Below, piece by piece: positions 1 through 11,366 of a stretch of 41,836 bases of DNA. Numbering within the stretch: position 1 is the first letter of the stretch; each line of letters begins with the position of its first letter. Source of the DNA: an uncultured Prevotellaceae bacterium. Lineage in GTDB: Bacteria; Bacteroidota; Bacteroidia; Bacteroidales; Bacteroidaceae. A program made the position numbers and the translations under genes. The DNA lies in assembly GCA_902776475.1 (NCBI GenBank), contig CACYQD010000032.1, forward strand, positions 1-41,836, given 5' to 3'. Below the pieces are notes generated by a model. That model was given only the letters and a program-made list of their open reading frames with translations, was not told where the DNA came from and searched no databases.

Positions 1-110
1 TTTCGCTCGCCTTGCACTACCTTTGAACTTCGTCGAACGTAGGCGGCGGCTCGGAAAAGAAAATAATTCTTCGATTTATTTTGCTTTTCGCTCGCCTTGC
101 ACTACCTTTG
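1..110 (+). repeat. 25-bp promoter-like direct repeat (two copies)
   Basis: The 25-bp sequence at 1-25 recurs exactly at 86-110. Each copy ends in TACCTTTG, a match to the Bacteroidetes -7 box TAnnTTTG. The 60 bp between them are unrelated and partly A+T rich. The arrangement looks like a promoter cassette duplicated upstream of purL. Because the first copy touches the window edge, the repeat may be longer on the left. Confidence 0.8.
79..110 (+). promoter_or_regulatory. purL promoter (Bacteroidetes sigma type)
   Basis: TTTTG at 79-83 is followed after 19 bp by TACCTTTG at 103-110, matching the Bacteroidetes -33/-7 pattern and spacing. The box ends 32 bp before the chosen purL start at 143. 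Confidence 0.75.
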
Positions 111-142
111 CAACATCAAAGCGAAACAACAAGTCACAGATC

Positions 143-3100
143 ATGATTTATTTTTTCAGAACCCCGTCACAAAGCATCATTGCCACAGCGGCAAACCACC
201 AGTTGGACAATGAAGAGATCAGCAAACTGACATGGCTGTACGGTGAGGCAACACACCTCGGTACAGAAACACTTGAAGGCTTTTTCGTAGGACCGCGGCG
301 CGAGATGGTCACCCCTTGGAGCACCAATGCCGTGGAAATCACACAGAACATGAACATGAGCGGCATACAGCGCATCGAGGAGTACTTCCCCGTAGACAGC
401 GCCGACGCCGACCATGACCCGATGCTCCAACGCATGTACAAAGGTCTCGACCAGGAGATCTTCACCGTGAAGCATCAGCCGGAGCCTATCAAACAGGTGG
501 ATGACCTGGAACAATACAACGAACAAGAAGGACTCGCCCTCTCACCCGAGGAAATCGAATACCTCCACCAGATCGAAAAGCAACTGGGCCGGCCACTCAC
601 CGACTCCGAGGTTTTCGGCTTCGCTCAGATCAACTCCGAGCACTGCCGGCACAAGATCTTCGGCGGCACGTTCATCATCGACGGCGTGGAAAAAGAGTCT
701 TCCCTGTTTGCCATGATCAAGAGGACAACTCAGGAAAACCCCAACAAGATACTCTCCGCCTACAAAGACAACGTGGCCTTCGCACAAGGACCCACCGTGG
801 AGCAGTTCGCCCCCAAAGACCAGTCCACCTCCGACTATTTTGAAGTGAAGGATGTGGAGAGCGTCATCTCCCTGAAGGCTGAGACCCATAACTTCCCCAC
901 CACGGTGGAGCCTTTCAACGGTGCCGCCACAGGAACGGGAGGTGAGATCCGCGACCGCATGGGCGGCGGTGTCGGTTCATGGCCCATCGCCGGTACGGCT
1001 GTCTACATGACCGCCTATCCCCGTCTGAAGACCGATGAGGGCAAGGCGGACGAAGAGCGCGACTGGGAAGATATCCTGCCCGTCCGCCAGTGGCTGTACC
1101 AATCGCCCGAACAGATCCTCATCAAGGCCTCCAACGGAGCGTCGGACTTCGGCAACAAGTTCGGCCAGCCCCTCATCTGCGGGTCGGTGCTCACCTTCGA
1201 GCATCAGGAAGGCACGGAAAAATATGCCTACGACAAGGTCATCATGCTGGCCGGCGGCGTCGGCTACGGCACCAAGCGCGACTGTCTGAAGAAGACTCCG
1301 CAGAAAGGCAACAAGATCGTGGTCGTGGGCGGCGACAACTACCGCATCGGCCTCGGCGGCGGTTCCGTATCGTCGGTGGATACCGGCCGCTATTCCAACG
1401 GCATCGAACTCAATGCCGTGCAGCGCGCCAACCCCGAGATGCAGAAACGCGCCTACAACCTGGTGCGCGCCCTCTGCGAGGAAGACGTCAACCCCGTGGT
1501 GAGCATCCACGACCATGGTTCGGCAGGACACCTCAACTGTCTGTCAGAACTCGTGGAGGAGTGCGGCGGTAAGATCGACATGACCAAACTGCCCATCGGC
1601 GACACAACCCTTTCGGCCAAGGAGATCATCGCCAACGAGAGCCAGGAGCGCATGGGACTGCTCATCGACGAGAAACACATCGAGCATGTGGCCCGCATCG
1701 CCGAGCGCGAGCGCGCACCGCTGTATGTTGTCGGCGAGACCACCGGCGACGCCCATTTCTCCTTCGTGCAGGGCGACGGCGTGAAGCCTTTCGACCTCGA
1801 TGTGGCACAGATGTTCGGCCACTCGCCCAAAACCGTGATGACCGACAACACCGTGGAGCGCCACTACAGTGACATTGAATACAGCATCGACAAAATCGAC
1901 GAATACATCGAGCGCGTGCTTCAGCTGGAAGCCGTGGCCTGCAAAGACTGGCTCACCAACAAAGTGGACCGTTCGGTGACTGGCAAGATCGCCAGACAAC
2001 AGTGCCAGGGTGAACTCCAGCTGCCGCTCTCCGACTGCGGCGTGGTGGCCCTCGACTACCGCGGACGCAAAGGCATCGCCACCGCACTCGGACATGCTCC
2101 GCAGGCCGGACTTGCCTCGCCCGAGGCAGGCAGCGTGCTCTCCGTGGCAGAATCCCTCACCAACATCGTGTGGGCTCCCCTTGCCGACGGCATGAGCAGC
2201 CTCTCTCTCTCCGCCAACTGGATGTGGCCCTGCCGCTCACAGGAAGGCGAGGACGCCCGTCTCTATGCCGCCGTGGAGGCACTCAGCGACTTCTGCCGCG
2301 CACTGCGCATCAACGTGCCCACGGGAAAGGACTCCCTATCCCTCAGCCAGCAGTATCCCAACGGCGAGAAGATCATCTCTCCGGGTACGGTCATCGTGAC
2401 CAGCGGCGGTGAGGTTTCCGACATCCGCAAGGTGGTGTCCCCCGTCCTCGTCAACGACAAGAACTCATCGCTCTACCATATCGACTTCAGTTTCGACAAC
2501 CTCCGCCTTGGCGGTTCGGCTTTCGCCCAGTCGCTCGGCAAGGTGGGCGACGACGTGCCGACGGTGAAGCATCCCGAATATTTTGCCGGTTGCTTCGAAG
2601 CCATCCAGGAGATGATCAAGAAAGGCTGGATCATGGCAGGCCATGACATCAGCGCCGGAGGACTGCTCACCACACTGCTCGAGATGTGCTTCGCCAACAA
2701 GGAAGGCGGCATGAGCATCAACCTCTACAACATGAAGGACGACGTGATCAAATCGCTCTTCTCAGAGAATCCCGGCGTGGTGATCCAGGTCAGCGACAAA
2801 TACAAGTTTGAGTTGCGTGAACTGCTCGACGACCTCGGCGTGGGCTACGCCAAGATCGGATACCCCACCCCGGGAGAGCGCACGCTCACCATCAAGAAAG
2901 ACGACTTCACCCACACCTTCGACATCGACCACCTGCGCGACGTCTGGTACAAGACATCCTATCTGCTCGACCGCAAGCAGAGCCGCAACGGCCGTGCCAA
3001 GATGCGCTTTGAGAACTACAAGCAGCAACCGATCCGCATCGACCTGCCCAAGCGTTTCAAGGGCAAGCTTGTGAACTATTACCTCAGCGCCGACCGCCGG

Positions 3101-3862
3101 AAACCCACCGGCATCAAGGCCGCCATCATCCGTGAGAAAGGCACCAACGGAGAGCGCGAGATGGCTTACTCCCTCTACCTGGCCGGTTTCGACGTGAAAG
3201 ACGTGATGATGACCGACCTCATCTCAGGCCGTGAGACATTGGAAGACATCTCCATGATCGTGTTCTGCGGCGGATTCTCCAACAGCGACGTGCTGGGCAG
3301 CGCCAAGGGATGGGCCGGAGCCTTCCTCTACAACCCCAAGGCCAAGGAAGCCCTCGACCGCTTCTACGCCCGCGACAACACCCTCTCGCTCGGCATCTGC
3401 AACGGTTGCCAGCTGATGGTGGAACTCAACCTCATCAATCCTGAGCACGAGAAGCGCACCCGGATGCTGCACAACGACTCCAGGAAATTTGAGAGCGGAT
3501 ACGTGGGCCTCACCATTCCCCGCAACGAGAGCGTCATGCTCGGCTCGCTGAGCGGCAGCCGACTGGGCATCTGGGTGGCTCACGGAGAAGGCAAGTTCTC
3601 ACTGCCCGAACCAGAGGAAAGCTACAACATCGTGGCCAAATACACCTATGACGCCTATCCCGGCAACCCCAACGGTTCTGACCACAGCGTCGCAGGTATC
3701 TGCAGCGCCGACGGCCGCCATCTGGCCATGATGCCCCACCTGGAGCGCGCCATCTTCCCATGGCAGTGCGGATGGTATCCTGCCGATCACCGCAACGACG
3801 AGGTCACACCTTGGATCGAGGCATTTGTCAATGCCCGCCGCTGGATCGAGCAGCATCCTTAA
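143..3862 (+). CDS. purL: Phosphoribosylformylglycinamidine synthase, large single-chain type
   Basis: This enzyme converts FGAR, glutamine and ATP to FGAM in cytoplasmic purine synthesis. The product is 1239 residues, the usual size for the large form that fuses the synthetase to a glutaminase domain. The N-terminal part contains the conserved segments SEHCRHKIF and AETHNFPTTVEPF. The C-terminal class I glutaminase has its nucleophile at C1086 (GICNGCQ) and the His/Glu pair at H1199 and E1201 (MPHLERAIFPWQ). An in-frame ATG at 23 exists but lies upstream of the promoter at 79-110, so the ATG at 143 was chosen; it begins the typical MIYFFRT start. A chromate-transporter gene starts 17 bp after the stop. 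The family assignment is secure. Confidence 0.97.
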   Translation: MIYFFRTPSQSIIATAANHQLDNEEISKLTWLYGEATHLGTETLEGFFVGPRREMVTPWSTNAVEITQNMNMSGIQRIEEYFPVDSADADHDPMLQRMYKGLDQEIFTVKHQPEPIKQVDDLEQYNEQEGLALSPEEIEYLHQIEKQLGRPLTDSEVFGFAQINSEHCRHKIFGGTFIIDGVEKESSLFAMIKRTTQENPNKILSAYKDNVAFAQGPTVEQFAPKDQSTSDYFEVKDVESVISLKAETHNFPTTVEPFNGAATGTGGEIRDRMGGGVGSWPIAGTAVYMTAYPRLKTDEGKADEERDWEDILPVRQWLYQSPEQILIKASNGASDFGNKFGQPLICGSVLTFEHQEGTEKYAYDKVIMLAGGVGYGTKRDCLKKTPQKGNKIVVVGGDNYRIGLGGGSVSSVDTGRYSNGIELNAVQRANPEMQKRAYNLVRALCEEDVNPVVSIHDHGSAGHLNCLSELVEECGGKIDMTKLPIGDTTLSAKEIIANESQERMGLLIDEKHIEHVARIAERERAPLYVVGETTGDAHFSFVQGDGVKPFDLDVAQMFGHSPKTVMTDNTVERHYSDIEYSIDKIDEYIERVLQLEAVACKDWLTNKVDRSVTGKIARQQCQGELQLPLSDCGVVALDYRGRKGIATALGHAPQAGLASPEAGSVLSVAESLTNIVWAPLADGMSSLSLSANWMWPCRSQEGEDARLYAAVEALSDFCRALRINVPTGKDSLSLSQQYPNGEKIISPGTVIVTSGGEVSDIRKVVSPVLVNDKNSSLYHIDFSFDNLRLGGSAFAQSLGKVGDDVPTVKHPEYFAGCFEAIQEMIKKGWIMAGHDISAGGLLTTLLEMCFANKEGGMSINLYNMKDDVIKSLFSENPGVVIQVSDKYKFELRELLDDLGVGYAKIGYPTPGERTLTIKKDDFTHTFDIDHLRDVWYKTSYLLDRKQSRNGRAKMRFENYKQQPIRIDLPKRFKGKLVNYYLSADRRKPTGIKAAIIREKGTNGEREMAYSLYLAGFDVKDVMMTDLISGRETLEDISMIVFCGGFSNSDVLGSAKGWAGAFLYNPKAKEALDRFYARDNTLSLGICNGCQLMVELNLINPEHEKRTRMLHNDSRKFESGYVGLTIPRNESVMLGSLSGSRLGIWVAHGEGKFSLPEPEESYNIVAKYTYDAYPGNPNGSDHSVAGICSADGRHLAMMPHLERAIFPWQCGWYPADHRNDEVTPWIEAFVNARRWIEQHP

Positions 3863-3879
3863 TATCCCACGTCTCCCCT

Positions 3880-4428
3880 ATGGACAGTTTCTACTGGAAC
3901 AGTTTCAAGACGTTCTTCCGTATCGGCGCATTCACCATCGGTGGTGGATACGCCATGATACCTCTGATAGAGAGCGAGGTGGTGGACAAGCACAAATGGC
4001 TCGACCGGAAAGAGTTTCTCGACATCATCGCCATCGCACAGAGTTGTCCCGGCGTCTTCGCCATCAACATGAGCGTGTTCATCGGCTATAAGTTGCGGCG
4101 GTTTCCAGGTGCGCTCTGCGCATCGCTGGGCACCGCCCTGCCTTCGTTTGTCATCATCCTGCTGATCGCCATGTTTTTCGCCAATTTCCAGGACAACCCC
4201 GTCGTGGAGTCCATCTTCCGGGGCATCCGGCCTGCCGTGGTGGCTCTCATCGCCGCCCCGACCTTCAACCTGGCGCGCAGCGCCAAGATCTCGCTGGCCA
4301 ACTGCTGGATACCCATCGCCGGGGCACTCGCCATCTGGCTCATGAAGGTCAACCCCGTGGTCATCATCCTGATCGCCGGACTGGGCGGATACCTGTATGG
4401 CAAACTCGTAAAACCCACTGAAAGATGA
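3880..4428 (+). CDS. Chromate transporter (CHR family), first half-size subunit
   Basis: This 182-residue membrane protein corresponds to one half of a ChrA-type anion transporter. The family signature GGGYAMIPLIESEVV is near residue 22, followed by a PG motif (QSCPGVFAINMSVF) and several hydrophobic segments. Full-length ChrA has two such halves; here two genes supply one each, as in short-chain CHR pairs. The chosen ATG at 3880 begins MDSFYWNSFKTFFRIG; an in-frame start upstream would overlap the end of purL. The stop overlaps the next start as ATGA (4425-4428), indicating translational coupling. Chromate export is the family's named role, but the natural substrate in gut or rumen Bacteroidales is not known from sequence. 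Confidence 0.9.
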   Translation: MDSFYWNSFKTFFRIGAFTIGGGYAMIPLIESEVVDKHKWLDRKEFLDIIAIAQSCPGVFAINMSVFIGYKLRRFPGALCASLGTALPSFVIILLIAMFFANFQDNPVVESIFRGIRPAVVALIAAPTFNLARSAKISLANCWIPIAGALAIWLMKVNPVVIILIAGLGGYLYGKLVKPTER

Positions 4429-5000
4429 TATTCCTGTCATTGTTCATCACATTCTTCGAGATAGGCCTTTTCGGTTTCGGTGGAGGCTACGGCATGCTGT
4501 CGCTCATCCAGGCGGAGGTGGTGCACCATCATGCCTGGATGACTTCGGCAGAGTTCACCAACATCGTGGCCATCAGCCAGATGACACCTGGTCCTATCGG
4601 CATCAACTCCGCCACCTATTGCGGTTTCACTGCCGTCAAGAACGCCGGACTGGGGCAGACAATGGCCATCTTAGGCAGTGCCACGGCCACTTTTGCCCTG
4701 GTGCTGCCGTCTTTCATCCTGATGATCCTCATCGCCAAGATGTTTCTCAAATACATGAACACCCCTGTGGTGCAGAGCTTCTTCCACGGATTGCGGCCCG
4801 CCGTCGTCGGTCTGCTTGCCGCTGCTGCCCTGCTGTTGATGAACAAGGAGAATTTCTCGTCCATCAACGAGAATCCCTGGCATTTCTGGATCAGCGTGGC
4901 CCTCTTCATCGCCACATGGATTGGCACCAAGGTGATGAAGATCAATCCCATCATGATGATGGCTTTCGCCGGCTTCGCCGGACTGCTCCTGCTTTATTGA
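4425..5000 (+). CDS. Chromate transporter (CHR family), second half-size subunit
   Basis: This 191-residue integral membrane protein is homologous to the preceding gene. It shows the CHR signature GGGYGMLSLIQAEVV near the N-terminus and the PG motif SQMTPGPIGINSATYCGF. Later hydrophobic segments include the HGLRPAVVGLLAAAALLL stretch, which parallels RGIRPAVVALIAAP in the partner. Its start overlaps the upstream stop by four bases, so the two halves are probably made together and assemble as a heterodimer; the pairing is inferred from gene order. It is the last plus-strand gene before a convergent block. The substrate cannot be read from sequence. Confidence 0.9.
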   Translation: MIFLSLFITFFEIGLFGFGGGYGMLSLIQAEVVHHHAWMTSAEFTNIVAISQMTPGPIGINSATYCGFTAVKNAGLGQTMAILGSATATFALVLPSFILMILIAKMFLKYMNTPVVQSFFHGLRPAVVGLLAAAALLLMNKENFSSINENPWHFWISVALFIATWIGTKVMKINPIMMMAFAGFAGLLLLY

Positions 5001-5007
5001 TTTTTTC

Positions 5008-5138
5008 CCCTCACCTAGCCTCTCCCAAAGGGAGACAAAGCAAACTTATCCCTCTCCCACTGGGAGAGGCTAGGTGAGGGCTACTATTTTTTCACGCTGG
5101 GAAATCCCCCTCACCCATCCTCTCCCTCGAGGGAGAGG
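5008..5138. repeat. Inverted-repeat block between convergent genes (possible two-way terminator)
   Basis: A perfect 20-bp inverted repeat has arms at 5008-5027 (CCCTCACCTAGCCTCTCCCA) and 5061-5080 with a 33-bp loop. A second, perfect 20-bp palindrome (CCTCTCCCTCGAGGGAGAGG) lies at 5119-5138. Both contain CCTCTCCC, and a CCCTCACC stretch occurs in the left arm and again just before the palindrome. The block separates the chromate genes from convergent susA, so it may terminate transcription both ways. The related arms also suggest a dispersed REP-like element. Confidence 0.75.
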
Positions 5139-5199
5139 GGCTGTTTTGCGCACCATGCAGCGTCTCTACTAAAAAACGGTAGTGGTCTATGTTGCCGTG

Positions 5200-7110
5200 T
5201 CAGAACTCGATGATGAGGGTCTGGCGCGGACGCAGGTTGACATCCTTGTCTAACCTCACATGACGGCCGGTAATGACATCCACCGCCACTTCGCAGTTGC
5301 CGATGACCTCCGCATACCGGGCCACTTCCAGAGAAGCATTTTTCTTTGTGCCGTTGATGATGGTCATCACATTCTGTCCGTGGTATTGACGGGCGATGAC
5401 ATAGACACCGTTCCAGGGGATGAACTGTATCTGCTTGCCCTTGGTGATCACCTCATTGCCCTGCCGCCAGTGGAGCAGGCGGCTGCACCAGTCAAACATG
5501 GCGTTCTCTGCCTGGGTGCGGCCCTCGCGGGTGAAACAGTTCTTCTTGTCGCCCGGGAATCCGCCTGGGAAATCCTTGCGCACATTGCCGTCGGTCACCT
5601 CTTTCGTGCCATTCATCAACACCTCGGTTCCATAATAGAGCTGGGGGATGCGGTTGACCGTGAGCAACAAGGCCATGGCCTGTTTCAGCGCCAGCGTATC
5701 CTTCCCGTTGCCGAGGAAGCGGTCGGTGTCATGGTTTTCGATGAAGGCCATCACACTACTGGGATTGGGATAGAGGTAGTCATAGCAGAAAGAGTTGTAG
5801 AGGCGGTTGAAACCATTCCACCACCCGTCGGTCTCCTCGTTTTTCGCCTGGTTGATCTTGTCATAGAAACTGAAGTCCATGACCGTCTTGAGGTAGGAGT
5901 TGTGACTGGCGATTTTGGCGTCTTTCTGCCAGGCTGCGGTATAGGCGGGTTCGGTGACCCACGTCTCACCCACCGTGTTGAAGTTGGGATATTCCTCATC
6001 GAGTTCCTTCATCCACTGTGCCATCGCATCGGCGTAGGCATAAGGATAGGTGTCCATGCGGATGCCGTCGATTCCCACCGTCTCAATCCACCAGATGCTG
6101 TTTTGGATGAGGTAGCGCATGAGGTGGGGGTTGCGCTGGTTGAGGTCGGGCATGGACGGCACGAACCATCCCTCGACGGTCTCCTTCAGATCGACCTTGG
6201 AAGCGTAGGGGTCGAGGACGGGCGTGAGTTTGTAGGAGGTCTGGAGATAGGAACTTTTGGCGTTGCCATCCACGGAGAATCCTGTCATCGGGTCACGCCC
6301 GCTCTGTTGCTCATTAAGCCAGTCGGGGGTGTTGAGCCAGTCCTTCGTGGGCATGTCCTTGGTCCAGGGGTGTTCGAAACCGCTGTGGTTGAAAATCATG
6401 TCCATCACGACCTTCAAACCCTGGGCATGGGCCTCGTCGCACAGCCGACGGTAGTCCTCGTTGGTGCCGAAACGCGGATCGACCTGGTAGTAGTTGGTCG
6501 TGGCATAGCCATGGTAGGTGGAATACCCGTTGGGCTGGTCGGGAGAATCATTTTCGAGTACGGGGGTGAACCAGAGGGCGGTCACACCGAGTTGCTTGAA
6601 GTATTCCAGGTGTTCGCGGATGCCGTTGAGGTCGCCACCATGGCGCAGAGAGGGTTTGGTGCGGTCTTCCTGATAGGCGCACATGCCCTTCACCTGCGGG
6701 TTGTGGTCCTTGCCCTGAGCGAAGCGGTCGGGCATGAGCATGTAGAGCACGTCGGCATTGGAGAAGCCGAGGCGCTCCTCGCCGCTCTTCTCACGTTCTT
6801 TCAGGAGATATTTGACTTTCTTCTTGCCGAAAGACAGCGTCATCGTACCCGGACGGGCATTCCTCAGGTTGAGATAGACCAGGAGGTAGTTGGGTGAGTC
6901 GAGGCGTACGATGCTGTCGATGACCACGCCGGGGTAGTCGGTCGTCACCTCAGCGACGTCGCGGATGCCCTGCCCATAGACCATGAGTTGCAGTGAGGGG
7001 TTTTTCATGCCCACAAACCAGTCGGTGGGTTCGATGCGGTCGATTTTCGGTGCGGCCTTCAAGGATGTTGCCATACACAAGATACTTAAAAAAACGAATA
7101 ACTTTCTCAT
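5200..7110 (-). CDS. susA: SusA-type neopullulanase / cyclomaltodextrinase (GH13)
   Basis: This is a periplasmic glycoside hydrolase that cleaves imported maltodextrins. The ATG at 7110 is preferred over an in-frame TTG at 7116 and gives 636 residues starting MRKLFVFLSILCM with a type I signal peptide (cleavage near SLKA/APK). An N-terminal beta domain (about 22-105) precedes the GH13 barrel. Counting from the TTG, region I is DMIFNH (239-244), the nucleophile is D355 in GIDGIRMD, the acid/base is E384 in VGETW, and the third acid is D463 in ENHDTDR; subtract 2 for the ATG start. It is the last gene of the malQ-susB-pullulanase-susA run, 12 bp after the pullulanase stop. Size and order fit SusA of the Bacteroides sus locus. 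Exact linkage preference is not visible. Confidence 0.92.
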   Translation of the reverse strand: MRKLFVFLSILCMATSLKAAPKIDRIEPTDWFVGMKNPSLQLMVYGQGIRDVAEVTTDYPGVVIDSIVRLDSPNYLLVYLNLRNARPGTMTLSFGKKKVKYLLKEREKSGEERLGFSNADVLYMLMPDRFAQGKDHNPQVKGMCAYQEDRTKPSLRHGGDLNGIREHLEYFKQLGVTALWFTPVLENDSPDQPNGYSTYHGYATTNYYQVDPRFGTNEDYRRLCDEAHAQGLKVVMDMIFNHSGFEHPWTKDMPTKDWLNTPDWLNEQQSGRDPMTGFSVDGNAKSSYLQTSYKLTPVLDPYASKVDLKETVEGWFVPSMPDLNQRNPHLMRYLIQNSIWWIETVGIDGIRMDTYPYAYADAMAQWMKELDEEYPNFNTVGETWVTEPAYTAAWQKDAKIASHNSYLKTVMDFSFYDKINQAKNEETDGWWNGFNRLYNSFCYDYLYPNPSSVMAFIENHDTDRFLGNGKDTLALKQAMALLLTVNRIPQLYYGTEVLMNGTKEVTDGNVRKDFPGGFPGDKKNCFTREGRTQAENAMFDWCSRLLHWRQGNEVITKGKQIQFIPWNGVYVIARQYHGQNVMTIINGTKKNASLEVARYAEVIGNCEVAVDVITGRHVRLDKDVNLRPRQTLIIEF

Positions 7111-8364
7111 GATCAATGGTTTTTATCGGTAAAGAATCATTGCGGACTGTGGAGCCACCTTCAGAGTTGTACCCTCAACGGAACCAAGTCCCTGTTCATC
7201 GATTTTCCCGTCCTGGCAGACGACGGTGTACTTGCCGGCCGGCACCTCGACGGTTTTTGTCTCGGCATTGGCATTGAGCACCACGATGATATCCTCCCAG
7301 GGGTCACCACCGGCATGGCCTTTCAGCCGGAAGGCCACCAGACAAGGTTGGGTGGTCAGGAAGTCAAGCGACTGTCTCACCTTCTCGGCGTCGCCGATCC
7401 GGAAGGCGGGATGGTTCTTGCGCAGATGGATAAGCCGCTGGTAGTAGTCGAACACTTCGGGATAGCGCTCGAGGTTGTTCCAGTTGAGCTGGTTGATGGA
7501 GTCAGGAGACTCGAAACTGTTGTGCACTCCTTTCTTGTCGCGGAGCAGTTCTTCTCCCGACAAGATGAACGGGATGCCCTGTGAGGTGAACACGGCCGTC
7601 TGTGCCAACAGATCGAGGCGGATCAGCCGTTCCATGGGGATGCCGGGGATGGAGGTCTTGAGGCGGTCGACGAGGCACATGTCGTCGTGGCAGCTCACGT
7701 AGGAGATCATCTGTGTCGGTTGGGTGGCCCAGGGCACCTTGGAGTAATTCACGCGGTCCATATTGACCTGCGGATGGGCGATGCAACCGGCGATGCCGAA
7801 TTTCAGGCTCTCCTCCTCGCCCGGTTTTCCAGCGAGGAAGGCACCTTTGGTGTCGTCGCTGAAGGGTCCGCGGAGGGCATCGCGGATCTCGTCGCTGAAG
7901 GCGGCGATACGGGGCATCTGCGGGATGTTGGCCTTCATGCCCAAGCGGTCGGAGGGATAGGCGCAATCACCGGCCGACCATCCCTCGCCATAGATGAATA
8001 TCGAGGGGTCGATCTGATCGACGGCCTCGCGGATGGCGTTCATCGTCTCGATGTCATGCACACCCATCAGGTCGAAGCGGAATCCGTCGATATGATACTC
8101 GTTGATCCAGTATTTCACGCTCTCGATCATGTAAGCCCGCATGAGGGGTTGTTCGGAGGCCGTCTCGTTGCCGCATCCCGAACCGTTGCTGTAGTTGCCG
8201 TCGGCGGTCTTGCGGTAATAGTAGTCGGGCCAGGTGAGTTGGAAATTGCTCCTCTTCATATCATAGGTGTGGTTATAGACCACATCGAGGATGACACGGA
8301 TGCCAGCCTTGTGGAGCGCCTGCACCATGGTCTTGAATTCCCTGATGCGGGTGGCGGGGTCACG

Positions 8365-8464
8365 GGGGTCGGTGGAATAGGAACCCTCCGGCACGTTGTA
8401 GTTGAGCGGGTCATAGCCCCAGTTGTACTGCGGTCTGGTGTCTGCCTCATCGATGGAAGCGAAC
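8365..8464. repeat. 100-bp direct repeat, copy within catalytic region (likely source)
   Basis: This stretch is identical over 100 bp to 8722-8821. Here it is in its natural place, encoding on the minus strand the conserved pullulanase segment around YNWGYDPLNYNVPEGSY. One end falls exactly at the boundary of an 18-bp tandem duplication. Confidence 0.95.
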
Positions 8465-8482
8465 TCATCGATGGAAGCGAAG
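8447..8482. repeat. 18-bp tandem duplication (FASIDE twice)
   Basis: Units 8447-8464 and 8465-8482 differ only in the last base and encode FASIDE-FASIDE on the minus strand. The duplication is in frame. It abuts the end of the 100-bp repeat, so the two changes may share one origin. Confidence 0.9.
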
Positions 8483-8721
8483 TCAAACGAGGGCAGGATA
8501 TGGACGGCGTTGACGCCGAGGGCCTTCAGGTGGCCAACAGCCCATTGTTCCATCAAGGCGAGGAATTTGCCCGGATAGCGCGTGGTTGTCCGCCGCATGA
8601 TCACCTCCCCGGGGTTGAGGTTGACGTTGCGTGCCACGGAGAAATCGCGGTGGTGCATCTCGTAGATCACGAGGTCGGCCGGCGACTTCAGCGGAGGCCG
8701 CTGGTCACGATCCCATCCAAA

Positions 8722-8821
8722 GGGGTCGGTGGAATAGGAACCCTCCGGCACGTTGTAGTTGAGCGGGTCATAGCCCCAGTTGTACTGCGGTCTGGTGTCT
8801 GCCTCATCGATGGAAGCGAAC
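8722..8821. repeat. 100-bp direct repeat, misplaced copy in the 5' part of the pullulanase gene
   Basis: This exact copy of 8365-8464 sits between the signal-peptide segment and the catalytic part. It is in frame with the downstream GWDRDQRPP segment but out of frame with the upstream YSDGLC segment. At the downstream junction, STDP of the copy runs into FGWDRDQ, where homologues usually have TDP-GW, suggesting a microhomology join at the bases for TDP. Confidence 0.95.
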
Positions 8822-9091
8822 AGAGGCCGTCGGAATACTTCATCTTGACCGTGCGGATGGGTCTTCCCCCTTCACCGTCCTGATAGATCCTCACCAAAAC
8901 CCGTTTGGCATTGGGTGGCGCCACCAGGCGGAAGATGGTCTGCGTGCTGGTCATCTCGCATTCATTGAACTGAAACGGCTGTGCGGAGACGGTGGACAGG
9001 GAAAGCAGCATGGCAGTCAGTATTGTCAGGATTCTTTTCATTGTCTAAGTGTTAAAGGATTTGAGAAAAAGGACGATGGCGAGGCATCCTC

Positions 9092-11320
<2,229 letters not shown>

Positions 11321-11366
11321 TTATAAGTGTAATTGTTGTGATGGAACGGGTGTGAGGCGGTGGATC

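Larger units (their letters stand above)
7123..9041 (-). pseudogene. pulA: Type I pullulanase (GH13), disrupted by an internal duplication
   Basis: Pullulanase cleaves alpha-1,6 branches of starch oligosaccharides. The 5' part begins at ATG 9041 with a signal peptide (MKRILTILTAMLLSLSTVSA) and the start of an N-terminal domain, up to YSDGLC. Reading then enters a 100-bp copy of an internal segment in another frame and stops at 8688. The catalytic part is open from the copied segment to 7123. It has YNWGYDPLNYNVPEGSY, region I VILDVVYNH, nucleophile GFRFD, acid/base YGEGW and SCHDD. A GTG at 8751 opens the catalytic frame but lies inside the copied segment and is not a credible natural start. 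Compared with family members, a few dozen residues between YSDG and GWDRDQRPPLKSPADL appear to be missing (inference from memory of homologues). The gene is a pseudogene as written, unless the rearrangement is an assembly error. Confidence 0.8.

Noticed and set aside
5260-6897. Long open frame (545 codons) on the plus strand opposite susA
   Set aside because: It mirrors the susA codons, has no recognisable domain, and lies fully antisense to a gene with all GH13 catalytic motifs. Such shadows are expected in GC-rich coding DNA.
8688-8751. GTG at 8751 as true start of the catalytic pullulanase protein
   Set aside because: It lies inside the duplicated 100-bp block, would remove the signal peptide, and has no supporting ribosome site.
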